DNA of 14,640 nucleotides from positions 1 to 14,640 of the forward strand of contig CALGOD010000896.1 of the NCBI GenBank assembly GCA_937957845.1, in the 5' to 3' direction. Positions 1-6,567 of the stretch are shown here, in pieces; the first letter of the stretch is position 1; each line of letters starts with the position of its first letter. This DNA is from an uncultured Nocardiopsis sp. GTDB taxonomy: Bacteria; Actinomycetota; Actinomycetes; Streptosporangiales; Streptosporangiaceae. Under the pieces are notes generated by a model. It made no database searches. It was not told the origin of the DNA and worked only from the letters and a program-made list of their open reading frames with translations. The translations under genes were made by a program, and so were the position numbers.

Positions 1-25
1 CGTGCTCGACTTCCTCACCGACTGA
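1..25 (+). CDS. C-terminal end of an upstream ORF (partial)
   Basis: Reading from base 2, the frame gives V-L-D-F-L-T-D and then TGA at 23-25, with GC-rich third positions like the real genes here. Only seven codons are visible, so no function can be given. The GC content drops directly after the stop, which fits a gene boundary. This could also be chance. Confidence 0.3.
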
Positions 26-68
26 GGCGGGTCCCGGGCGCACCCGTCGGATTCAGAGTGGTCAAGCC

Positions 69-79
69 GGTCTAGACCA
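69..79. promoter_or_regulatory. DasR-like (dre) operator candidate
   Basis: The bases GGTCTAGACCA contain a perfect 10-bp palindrome (69-78). They match 11 of the 12 core positions of the TGGTCTAGACCA element bound by DasR, the GntR/HutC-family regulator of N-acetylglucosamine and chitin genes in Streptomyces. An extra half-site-like AGTGGTC lies at 57-63. The site is 44 bases past the upstream stop and about 300 bases before the lipoprotein start, so its target promoter is uncertain. Confidence 0.5.
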
Positions 80-277
80 GGGTGCGTCCACGTGCATTCG
101 TCACTGTGGGTGAAGTCTTATGTGTTGAACGTGGTAGTGCCGCGTGAGAAGGGAGAGCGGGGAGACGCAGAGCACAATGAGCAAACCCTCTCGACCACAT
201 TCGGTGTGGGCTGGGCGACTCCCGAGTAAGAGCCCATGTCGCTACGCTCTCGCCTTCATAACAACTCTGCCCGTTGG

Positions 278-307
278 TTAGGAGTAGTTTCCACCAGCGG
301 ATATCGT
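278..307 (+). promoter_or_regulatory. Possible promoter of the nucleoside operon
   Basis: TATCGT at 302-307 fits the actinobacterial TAnnnT -10 pattern. TTAGGA at 278-283 is a weak -35, 18 bases upstream. Transcription would begin near 314 and leave a leader of about 60 bases containing the hairpin at 320-354. An alternative -10, TAGTTT (285-290), has no better -35. Confidence 0.25.
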
Positions 308-319
308 CCGGCTGCAGAA

Positions 320-354
320 CTCAGTTCGGTCACACGCGAATGCTGACCGCTGAG
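320..354 (+). promoter_or_regulatory. Leader hairpin just upstream of the ribosome binding site
   Basis: CTCAG (320-324) pairs with CTGAG (350-354), and CGGTCA (327-332) pairs with TGACCG (344-349). Together they form an 11-bp stem with a 2-base bulge and an 11-base loop, ending 9 bases before the GAGGAG ribosome binding site (364-369). In DNA the CGGTCA-n11-TGACCG part could instead be a repressor operator. The sequence does not decide between these roles. Confidence 0.45.
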
Positions 355-375
355 AGGGCGTAAGAGGAGTGAGAA

Positions 376-1425
376 GTGAAGCGCAGCAACGCAGTCAGGT
401 TCGCCGCGGTCGCGGCGGCCGGTGCGCTCGCCCTCACCGCGTGTGACAGCGCGGATGAGGGGAGCGACGGGGGCGGCGGTGAAGAGTCCGCCTCCGAGGT
501 GAAGGTCGGCCTGGCCTACGACGTCGGCGGTCGTGGTGACCGTTCCTTCAACGACTCGGCCTACCGTGGTCTGGAGCGGGCCGCGGAGGAACTCGGCGTC
601 GAGACCACCGACTTCGAGCCCACCGACGGGGAGCCCGACTCCGCCAAGGAGGAGCGCCTGGCCACGATGGCCGAGGAGGGCTACGACGTCGTCATCGCCG
701 TCGGGTTCGCCTACGACGGCGCCATCCAGGCGGTCGCTCCCGAGTACCCCGACGTCGACTTCGCCATCGTGGACTCCGAGATCCCCGAGATCGACAACGT
801 CACGAGCCTGGTCTTCGCCGAGGAGCAGGCCTCCTTCCTGGCCGGTGCCGCCGCGGCGCTGACCACCGAGGAGGACCACGTCGGCTTCATCGGCGGTGTC
901 GAGACCCCGCTGATCAACAAGTTCGAGGCCGGATACGTCGCCGGTGTCGCGCACGTCGACGAGAACATCAACGTCGAGGTCGACTACCTCAGCCAGCCGC
1001 CGGACTTCAGCGGCTTCAGCGACCCGGCCAAGGGCCGCGAGCTCGCCCAGGCCCAGTACGACCGCGGTGCGGACGTGATCTACCACGCCGCCGGAGCCTC
1101 GGGCAACGGTGTGCTGGAGTCGGCCGTGGCCAACGACTTCACCTTCATCGGCGTCGACAGCGACCAGTACGAGAACGCCGACGAGGAGCAGAAGCCCTAC
1201 GTGCTCACCTCCGCCATCAAGCAGGTGGACGTGGCCGTGTTCGAGCTGATCCAGGCCGCCACCGAGGGTGATGTCGAGGGTGGCATCCAGCGCTTCGAGC
1301 TGGCCGACGGCGGTGTGGACTACACGCTGTCCAACGCGGAGGCCATCGGCCCGATCCAGGAGCAGCTGGACGAGATCAAGCAGCAGATCATCGACGGCGA
1401 GATCGAGGTCCCGTCCGAGCCGTGA
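376..1425 (+). CDS. BMP/PnrA-family nucleoside-binding lipoprotein
   Basis: This is the membrane-anchored substrate-binding subunit of a nucleoside ABC importer. The GTG start follows GAGGAG (364-369) by six bases. Residues 1-22 form a lipoprotein signal peptide (basic MKRSN, hydrophobic Ala/Leu core) with lipobox L-T-A-C and lipidated Cys23. A Gly/Glu-rich linker leads into the mature domain. The opening VGLAYDVGGRGDRSFND block and the later HAAGASGNGVLESA and FIGVDSDQ blocks are typical of the BMP family (PnrA/TmpC, periplasmic-binding fold). At 349 residues it has the usual length. It is the first gene of the operon and is separated from the ATPase by a strong hairpin, a common way to express the binding protein in excess. 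Nucleosides are the family's known ligands and the downstream salvage enzymes agree; the exact ligand is inferred. Confidence 0.93.
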   Translation: MKRSNAVRFAAVAAAGALALTACDSADEGSDGGGGEESASEVKVGLAYDVGGRGDRSFNDSAYRGLERAAEELGVETTDFEPTDGEPDSAKEERLATMAEEGYDVVIAVGFAYDGAIQAVAPEYPDVDFAIVDSEIPEIDNVTSLVFAEEQASFLAGAAAALTTEEDHVGFIGGVETPLINKFEAGYVAGVAHVDENINVEVDYLSQPPDFSGFSDPAKGRELAQAQYDRGADVIYHAAGASGNGVLESAVANDFTFIGVDSDQYENADEEQKPYVLTSAIKQVDVAVFELIQAATEGDVEGGIQRFELADGGVDYTLSNAEAIGPIQEQLDEIKQQIIDGEIEVPSEP

Positions 1426-1442
1426 CCTCGTCACGGCGTGAC
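1420..1442. repeat. Overlapping inverted repeats at the lipoprotein stop codon
   Basis: CCGTGAC (1420-1426) and GTCACGG (1430-1436) are perfect 7-bp arms around a 3-base loop, with the TGA stop inside the first arm. A further GTGAC (1438-1442) can pair with the middle GTCAC as an alternative. The repeat may contribute to termination or mRNA 3'-end stability together with the larger hairpin downstream. Confidence 0.4.
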
Positions 1443-1477
1443 CGCCACGGAGGCGATCCGCGGCGGTCGCGCCCACG

Positions 1478-1515
1478 GGCGGCACCGGGCCGGTGAATCC
1501 CGGCCCGGTGCCGCC
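1478..1515 (+). terminator. Strong intercistronic hairpin (attenuator or processing site)
   Basis: Two perfect 16-bp arms (1478-1493 and 1500-1515) surround the 6-base loop TGAATC. One more G-U pair is possible in RNA (1477 with 1516). There is no T-tract, which is usual in high-GC actinomycetes. It lies 52 bases past the lipoprotein stop and 90 bases before the ATPase start, where it could terminate part of the transcripts or protect the upstream mRNA end. Confidence 0.7.
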
Positions 1516-1605
1516 TCGGCTGCCCTCAGGCGGCGGGGGCGTTCCGCGGTGGCCGTGACCCGGCCCCATCGGCCCGTACCGCGCCGCAAGTTCACAAGGA
1601 GACAG

Positions 1606-3183
1606 ATGAGCAGCACGCCATCGGGCGGTGGGGCACCAGAGCCTCCCGCCGTCGAGCTGCGCGGGATCACCAAGCGCTTTCCCGGGGTCGTGGCCAACCA
1701 CGACATCGACATCACCGTGGCTCCCGGTACCGTGCACGCCATCGTCGGCGAGAACGGTGCGGGCAAGTCCACGCTCATGAAGACCTTGTACGGCATGCAC
1801 AAGCCGGATGAGGGACAGATCCACGTCAAGGGTCAAGAGGTGCGCTTCGGTTCGCCCTCCGACGCCATCCGACACGGCATCGGCATGGTGCACCAGCACT
1901 TCATGCTCGCCGACAACTTCACCGTCCTGGAGAACGTCGTCCTGGGGGCGGAGCGCCGCTTCGGCATCGGAAGCCGCGCCCGGACCAAGATCCGGGAGCT
2001 GTCCGACCAGTACGGCCTGGGGGTCGACCCCGACCGGCTGATGGAGGACCTGGGCGTGGGCGAGCGCCAGCGCGTGGAGATCCTCAAGGTGCTCTACCGC
2101 GGCGCGCAGACCATCATCCTCGACGAGCCCACCGCCGTTCTGGTCCCGCAGGAGGTCGACGAGCTCTTCGACAACCTGCGCGAGCTCAAGCGCGAGGGTC
2201 TGACCGTCATCTTCATCTCCCACAAGCTGGACGAGGTGCTCTCCGTCGCCGACGAGATCACCGTCATCCGCCGCGGTACCACCGTGGCCACCGCGGACCC
2301 GGGCACCACCACCGCTCGGGAGCTGGCCACCCTGATGGTGGGCGGTGAGCTTCCCGTGCCCGAGCTGCGCGAGTCCACCGTCACCGACCACGTCGTCCTC
2401 TCCCTCGAAGGGGTCACCGTGCACTCCTCCGAGGGCCGGGCCGTCGTGGACGGGATCGGCCTGGACATCCGCCGGGGCGAGATCGTCGGTATCGCCGGCG
2501 TGGAGGGCAACGGCCAGTCCGAGCTGATCGAGGCCATCATGGGCATGCGTCCGCTGGTCTCCGGACGCCTCACCCTGGAGGGTCAGGACATCAGCGACTG
2601 GTCCACCCTGCGCATCCGTGAGGCGGGCGTGGGCTACATCCCCGAGGACCGTCACCGCCACGGCGTGCTCCTGGAATCCCCTCTGTGGGAGAACCGCATC
2701 CTGGGTCACCAGACCAAGGAGCCCAGTGTGCGCGGCCCGTGGATCGACAGGGCCGGGGCCCGCGCCGACTCCGAGCGCATCGTGGCCGAGTACGACGTGC
2801 GCACCCCCGACATCGACGTGATCGCCGACGCCCTGTCCGGTGGCAACCAGCAGAAGTTCATCATCGGTCGGGAGATGAGCGGTTCCCCGCGTTTCCTGGT
2901 GGCCGCACATCCCACACGCGGTGTGGACGTGGGCGCCCAGGCCGCCATCTGGGAACAGTTGCGCGAAGCCCGCGCCGCGGGTCTGGCGGTACTCCTGATC
3001 TCCGCCGACCTGGACGAGCTGATCGGTATGTCCGACACCCTGCACGTGATCCTGCGCGGTCGTCTGGTCGCCCAGGCGGATCCGACCACCGTCACCCCCG
3101 AACAGTTGGGCTCGGCCATGACCGGAGCCGGACTGGGCGGGGACGACGCGAGTACCGAAGGTGAGGGCGGAGCGCATGAGTAG
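1606..3183 (+). CDS. Nucleoside ABC importer ATPase, two fused nucleotide-binding domains
   Basis: This cytoplasmic ATPase powers the importer formed with the two permeases. I chose ATG 1606 because AAGGAG lies just upstream (1596-1601); an in-frame extension back to 1438 covers the hairpin region and is not protein-like. NBD1 has Walker A GENGAGKST (48-56), Walker B IILDEP (170-175) and the FISHKLDEV H-loop. Its signature reads LGVGE (149-153) where relatives usually have LSVGE. NBD2 has the degenerate Walker A GVEGNGQSE (298-306), typical of the ribose/BMP transporter class, followed by a normal LSGGNQQKF signature (from 410) and AAHPTRGVD instead of a DE-type Walker B. At 525 residues it has the expected length. 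Its end overlaps the first permease by 8 bases. Confidence 0.95.
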   Translation: MSSTPSGGGAPEPPAVELRGITKRFPGVVANHDIDITVAPGTVHAIVGENGAGKSTLMKTLYGMHKPDEGQIHVKGQEVRFGSPSDAIRHGIGMVHQHFMLADNFTVLENVVLGAERRFGIGSRARTKIRELSDQYGLGVDPDRLMEDLGVGERQRVEILKVLYRGAQTIILDEPTAVLVPQEVDELFDNLRELKREGLTVIFISHKLDEVLSVADEITVIRRGTTVATADPGTTTARELATLMVGGELPVPELRESTVTDHVVLSLEGVTVHSSEGRAVVDGIGLDIRRGEIVGIAGVEGNGQSELIEAIMGMRPLVSGRLTLEGQDISDWSTLRIREAGVGYIPEDRHRHGVLLESPLWENRILGHQTKEPSVRGPWIDRAGARADSERIVAEYDVRTPDIDVIADALSGGNQQKFIIGREMSGSPRFLVAAHPTRGVDVGAQAAIWEQLREARAAGLAVLLISADLDELIGMSDTLHVILRGRLVAQADPTTVTPEQLGSAMTGAGLGGDDASTEGEGGAHE

Positions 3184-4744
3184 GCTTCCCCGTCCGAACA
3201 TGACCGTGCCCGCACCCGGGGCACTGGCCGTCGCTGCCGTCCTCGGCACCGCGCTGACCGTCGTCCTGGACATGGCGCTGCTGTGGTGGGTGGCGCTGGT
3301 CATCGGCGTGGCGGTGGCCTTCGCCCTGGTGGTCTGGAGCGGGCCCCTGGTATCCGACGAGCGCCGTGCCGGTGCGGGCGGAACCCGTGAGGAGGGCACG
3401 GTCCTGCACGAGACCCTGGTGGTACCGACCGCACTGGTGCTGTCGGTGCTCGCGGGTCTGCTGACCGCCTGGTTCCTGGACCTGTCCTTGGTGGAGCCGG
3501 TCGCCGCCGCGCTGGGTGCCCTGCTCGGCTCGGTCCTGGCGTTCGTGCTCTTCCACCGGCTCTCGGCGATGCTCGCGCTGTCCTTCGCCGCGGTGCTGGC
3601 CGCCGGAATCCTGGCCGTCGTGGTCACCGCCGCCGTGTTGCACTTCAGCGGCATCCCCCCGCTGGCCACGTTCGAGCGCATGCTGGAGTACGGCAGCAGG
3701 CCCGACAGTCTGGTACGGATCGTCAACGACGGCACCACGTACTACCTGGCCGCCGTCGCCGTGGCGATCGGCTTCAAGATGAAGCTGTTCAACATCGGTG
3801 TGGACGGACAGTACCGGCTCGCCGCACTGCTGGCCGCGGCCGTGGGCGGCTACATCATGCTGCCCCCCGTGCTCAGCCAGATCGTCATCGTCGTCACCGC
3901 CGTGGCCGTGGGCGGAATGTGGGCCGGTATCGCCGGATACCTCAAGGTGGCCCGGGGCGTGTCCGAGGTGATCTCCACGATCATGCTCAACTCGATCGCC
4001 ACCGGCATCACCGCCTACCTGCTGAGCACCGACCGGCTGGCGGTGGAGATCAGTACCAACAACATCGGCACCCCGCCGATGCCCGAGTCGTCGTGGGTGC
4101 CGGGGATCCCGGCGACCTTCCTCGGTTCCGACCAGAAGATCTTCGGTTTCGTGTTCCTGGCCGTGGCCGTGGGCATCGGCTACTGGGTGATGCTCAACCG
4201 CACCCGCTTCGGCTTCGAGCTGCGGGCCACCGGCCAGTCGCAGACGGCGGCCGAGGCCAGCGGTGTGAACGTCAAGAAGATGGTGTTCCTGTCCATGCTC
4301 TTCTCGGGCATGGTCGCCGGCCTGGTGGGGCTGCCGCAGCTGTTGGGCAGCTCCCACTACTACGCGCTGGACTTCCCGACCGGAATCGGCTTCATCGGCA
4401 TCGCCATCGCCCTGCTGGGTCGTAACCACCCGGTGGGCATCGTCTTCGCCTCCCTGTTCTGGGCCTTCCTGAGCCAGGCGTCGGGCATCCTGCCCTTCGA
4501 CGGCATCCCGCAGGAGATCGCGGTCATCTCGCAGGCGACCATCGTGCTCACCGTCGTGGTGGTCTACGAGGTCGTGCACCGCTGGGGTCGCCGTTACCAA
4601 CAGCAGCAGATCGGCAAGCAGCTCGGCACCACCGCCGGGAAGGACCCACAGACCGTCCCCTCGGCCCCCGAGGGCACCACCGCCGAAGGCGGGGACGACA
4701 CCGCCCCCGAGTCCGACGGCAAGCGCGGAGGGGAGGCGCAGTGA
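3176..4744 (+). CDS. Nucleoside ABC importer permease 1 (BPD_transp_2)
   Basis: This integral membrane subunit forms half of the nucleoside channel. ATG 3176 overlaps the ATPase stop by 8 bases and has GGGCGGAG before it; a GTG at 3161 is possible but lacks a better ribosome site. The conserved permease core carries FNIGVDGQYRLAA and, near the ATPase contact, LRATGQSQTAAEASGVN. At 522 residues it is longer than the usual 350-400. About 130 extra N-terminal residues hold some four additional hydrophobic segments, split by a charged stretch (SDERRAGAGGTREEG). A hydrophilic tail of about 50 residues (QQQIGKQLGTT onwards) is probably cytoplasmic. Family and role are clear; the purpose of the extensions is unknown. 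Confidence 0.93.
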   Translation: MSRLPRPNMTVPAPGALAVAAVLGTALTVVLDMALLWWVALVIGVAVAFALVVWSGPLVSDERRAGAGGTREEGTVLHETLVVPTALVLSVLAGLLTAWFLDLSLVEPVAAALGALLGSVLAFVLFHRLSAMLALSFAAVLAAGILAVVVTAAVLHFSGIPPLATFERMLEYGSRPDSLVRIVNDGTTYYLAAVAVAIGFKMKLFNIGVDGQYRLAALLAAAVGGYIMLPPVLSQIVIVVTAVAVGGMWAGIAGYLKVARGVSEVISTIMLNSIATGITAYLLSTDRLAVEISTNNIGTPPMPESSWVPGIPATFLGSDQKIFGFVFLAVAVGIGYWVMLNRTRFGFELRATGQSQTAAEASGVNVKKMVFLSMLFSGMVAGLVGLPQLLGSSHYYALDFPTGIGFIGIAIALLGRNHPVGIVFASLFWAFLSQASGILPFDGIPQEIAVISQATIVLTVVVVYEVVHRWGRRYQQQQIGKQLGTTAGKDPQTVPSAPEGTTAEGGDDTAPESDGKRGGEAQ

Positions 4745-6003
4745 GCCAGGAGATCAACGTGATGCAGCCGGTGGCGAAGCCGCCGCTGCGGCCCAGGGGA
4801 TGGGCGCGCTGGCGCTTCCTCACCCTGTTCGGGGCGGTACTGGTGTCCCTGGCGGGTCTACGGGCCATCACCGGGCACGACATGCTCACCGACGCGGGCA
4901 CGATCCGTACCACCCTGATCTTCGCGGTGCCCATCGGTCTGGCCGCCATGGGCGGACTGTGGGCCGAACGGGCGGGCATCATCAACATCGGCCTGGAAGG
5001 CATGATGATCCTGGGCACCTGGTTCGGTGCCTACTTCGCCTGGTCCACGGACAACCCGTGGCTGGGTCTGCTGGCGGGCGTGCTCGCCGGTATGGCGGGC
5101 GGGCTGATCCACGCGGTGGCCACGGTGACCTTCGCGGTGGACCACATCGTCTCCGGCGTGGCGATCAACATCCTCATGCTCGGTGCGATGCGCTACCTGT
5201 CGATCCTGGTCTACTCCGACATCCCCGGCGCGGGTGCGGCCCAGTCGCCGAAGGCCCCCTCGTTCCCCGACGTGGGTCTGCCCTTCGTCGCCGACCTGCT
5301 CGCTCCGGTCATGGACAGCGGGATCTTCCTGCTCAGTGACGTGGCCTCGCTCATCGTCGGCCTGGCCATGCGCATGTCGGCGCTCACCTTCATCGCCATC
5401 ATGATGATCCCGCTGACCTACCTGGTGCTGTGGCGGACCTCCTTCGGTCTGCGGTTGCGTTCGGTCGGTGAGAACCCCGACGCCTCCGAGTCCCTCGGAG
5501 TGCCGGTGTACAGCCTTAAGTACGTCGCGGTCATCGTCTCCGGCGGCCTGGCCGGGATGGGCGGCGTCTTCCTGGCCACCGTGGCCTCGCACATCTACCA
5601 GGAGGGGCAGACCGGAGGCCGCGGCTACATCGGTTTGGCCGCGATGATCTTCGGCAACTGGCGGCCGGGTGGACTGGCCATGGGCGCGGGCCTGTTCGGC
5701 TACACCGACGCCCTGCAGGTGCGAGGCGGAGGCGAGGCCATCCACGCCCTGCTGTTGCTCCTGGCCGTGGCGCTGTTGGCCGTGGCGCTGTGGCAGGTGC
5801 GCAAGGACCGCAAGGGCCTGGCCGTGGCCGGTGCGATCACCGCGGTCCTGCTGCTGGTGTGGTACTTCTCCACCGACTCGCTACCCCGTGAGCTCGCCAC
5901 CTACAGTCCGCACATCACCACCCTGCTGGTGCTCTCGCTGGCCTCGCAACGCCTGCGTCCGCCGGCCGGCGTCGGCAAGCAGTGGAGGGCGAGCAGGTCA
6001 TGA
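4741..6003 (+). CDS. Nucleoside ABC importer permease 2 (BPD_transp_2)
   Basis: This is the second membrane subunit of the importer. The GTG start overlaps the previous stop (GTGA, 4741-4744), so it is translationally coupled. The hallmark ERAGIINIGLEGMMILG block of the nucleoside/BMP permease group is present. The coupling region LRSVGENPDASESLGV is followed by the conserved VSGGLAGMGGVFLA segment. Roughly ten hydrophobic segments can be seen, the last few (LLLLLAVALLAVALW, ITAVLLLVWYF, ITTLLVLSLAS) extending past the usual core. Its TGA overlaps the deaminase ATG (ATGA). At 420 residues it is about the usual length. Having two different permeases matches the heterodimeric organisation known for this transporter class. 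Confidence 0.94.
   Translation: MSQEINVMQPVAKPPLRPRGWARWRFLTLFGAVLVSLAGLRAITGHDMLTDAGTIRTTLIFAVPIGLAAMGGLWAERAGIINIGLEGMMILGTWFGAYFAWSTDNPWLGLLAGVLAGMAGGLIHAVATVTFAVDHIVSGVAINILMLGAMRYLSILVYSDIPGAGAAQSPKAPSFPDVGLPFVADLLAPVMDSGIFLLSDVASLIVGLAMRMSALTFIAIMMIPLTYLVLWRTSFGLRLRSVGENPDASESLGVPVYSLKYVAVIVSGGLAGMGGVFLATVASHIYQEGQTGGRGYIGLAAMIFGNWRPGGLAMGAGLFGYTDALQVRGGGEAIHALLLLLAVALLAVALWQVRKDRKGLAVAGAITAVLLLVWYFSTDSLPRELATYSPHITTLLVLSLASQRLRPPAGVGKQWRASRS
5761..5790 (+). repeat. Tandem 15-bp repeat inside permease 2
   Basis: CTGGCCGTGGCGCTG and TTGGCCGTGGCGCTG stand side by side, differing at one base, and encode LAVAL twice in a membrane segment. It looks like an in-frame slippage duplication with no effect on the frame. 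Confidence 0.6.
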
Positions 6004-6410
6004 CCGACATCCCCCTGGACCCCGAGGACGTGGACTGGACGGCGTTGCGGGCCGAGGCCCGCGAGGCCATGGCCCGTGCCTACGCGCCCTACTCCGGCTA
6101 TCCGGTGGGAGCCGCGGCACTGGTCGACGACGGTCGGGTGGTCAGCGGCTGCAACGTGGAGAACGCCTCCTACGGGGTGGGTCTGTGCGCCGAGTGCGGA
6201 CTGGTCAGCGCCCTGCACGCCTCCGGTGGAGGCAGGCTGAGGGCGTTCAGCTGCGTGGACGGTCAGGGACAGGCCCTCATGCCGTGCGGACGCTGCCGTC
6301 AACTGCTGTTCGAACACGGTGGTCCGCACATGCTGGTGGACACCCCCGAGGGGATCTGGACCCTGGACCAGGTCCTGCCACAGGCCTTCGGTCCGCACAA
6401 CCTCACATAG
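6000..6410 (+). CDS. cdd: Cytidine deaminase
   Basis: This cytoplasmic zinc enzyme deaminates cytidine and deoxycytidine to uridine and deoxyuridine. The start is ATG 6000, which overlaps the permease stop (ATGA); GTG 5982 in the same frame would add six residues (MEGEQV) and instead seems to hold the GGAGGG ribosome site. The active-site motifs are intact: the C-A-E at 63-65 supplies one zinc ligand and the catalytic Glu65, and PCGRC (95-99) supplies Cys96 and Cys99. The substrate region CNVENASYG (51-59) is also conserved. The 136-residue length matches the short homotetrameric class. Its place between the importer and a nucleoside phosphorylase fits immediate processing of imported pyrimidine nucleosides. 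Confidence 0.95.
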   Translation: MTDIPLDPEDVDWTALRAEAREAMARAYAPYSGYPVGAAALVDDGRVVSGCNVENASYGVGLCAECGLVSALHASGGGRLRAFSCVDGQGQALMPCGRCRQLLFEHGGPHMLVDTPEGIWTLDQVLPQAFGPHNLT

Positions 6411-6469
6411 TCAGTTCTCTATGGGGCCCGCCTCCTGCACCGCGACCGACGGACGGCGGCGCCCCGGAC

Positions 6470-6489
6470 TCGGGATCTCCGGATCCCGA
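6470..6489 (+). terminator. Hairpin between cytidine deaminase and thymidine phosphorylase genes
   Basis: TCGGGATC (6470-6477) and GATCCCGA (6482-6489) form a perfect 8-bp stem with the tetraloop TCCG, 60 bases past the deaminase stop. No T-tract follows. It is a possible terminator or mRNA processing element, acting with the larger hairpin 12 bases further on. Confidence 0.45.
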
Positions 6490-6501
6490 ACGACCCCCGG
6501 T

Positions 6502-6538
6502 CTCCCCGGCCACCGCCCGATCGGCGACGGCCGGGGAG
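6502..6538 (+). terminator. Large hairpin just upstream of the thymidine phosphorylase gene
   Basis: CTCCCCGGCC (6502-6511) and GGCCGGGGAG (6529-6538) are perfect 10-bp arms. The 17-base loop can form an inner GCC/GGC stem. It ends 29 bases before the phosphorylase ATG and is followed by GTTCCGTTCC. It could terminate or attenuate transcription between the last two operon genes, or define a processed 5' end for the phosphorylase message. Confidence 0.55.
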
Positions 6539-6567
6539 TTCCGTTCCCCGACCAAGAAGGACATGAC

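Larger units (their letters stand above)
26..375 (+). other. 350-base leader/intergenic region before the nucleoside operon
   Basis: This gene-free stretch is clearly less GC-rich than the flanking genes. It holds a DasR-like palindrome (69-79), small possible hairpins (CCACA/TGTGG at 195-209; GGGCT/AGCCC arms at 208-235), a possible promoter (278-307) and an 11-bp leader hairpin (320-354) before the ribosome binding site. A 34-codon ORF at 177-281 has poor codon use and is not supported as a gene. I do not recognise a known riboswitch consensus. Confidence 0.6.

Noticed and set aside
177..281. 34-codon ORF in the operon leader (MSKPSRPH start)
   Set aside because: Third positions are only about half G/C, unlike real genes here, and the ribosome site is poorly spaced. 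A leader peptide cannot be excluded but is not supported.
1438..1605. N-terminal extension of the ATPase to 1438
   Set aside because: It would translate the 16-bp hairpin and Arg-rich sequence, whereas ATG 1606 has a good Shine-Dalgarno sequence and gives the family's normal N-terminus.
256..3738. Minus-strand 1160-codon open frame opposite the nucleoside operon
   Set aside because: It runs antisense through three well-supported genes and their gaps, has repetitive Gly/Val/Asp/His content from complementary GC-rich codons, and shows no domain.
3092..4600. Minus-strand 502-codon open frame opposite permease 1
   Set aside because: It is His/Gln/Gly/Asp-rich antisense of a clear permease, with no recognisable motif; a normal artefact of high GC content.
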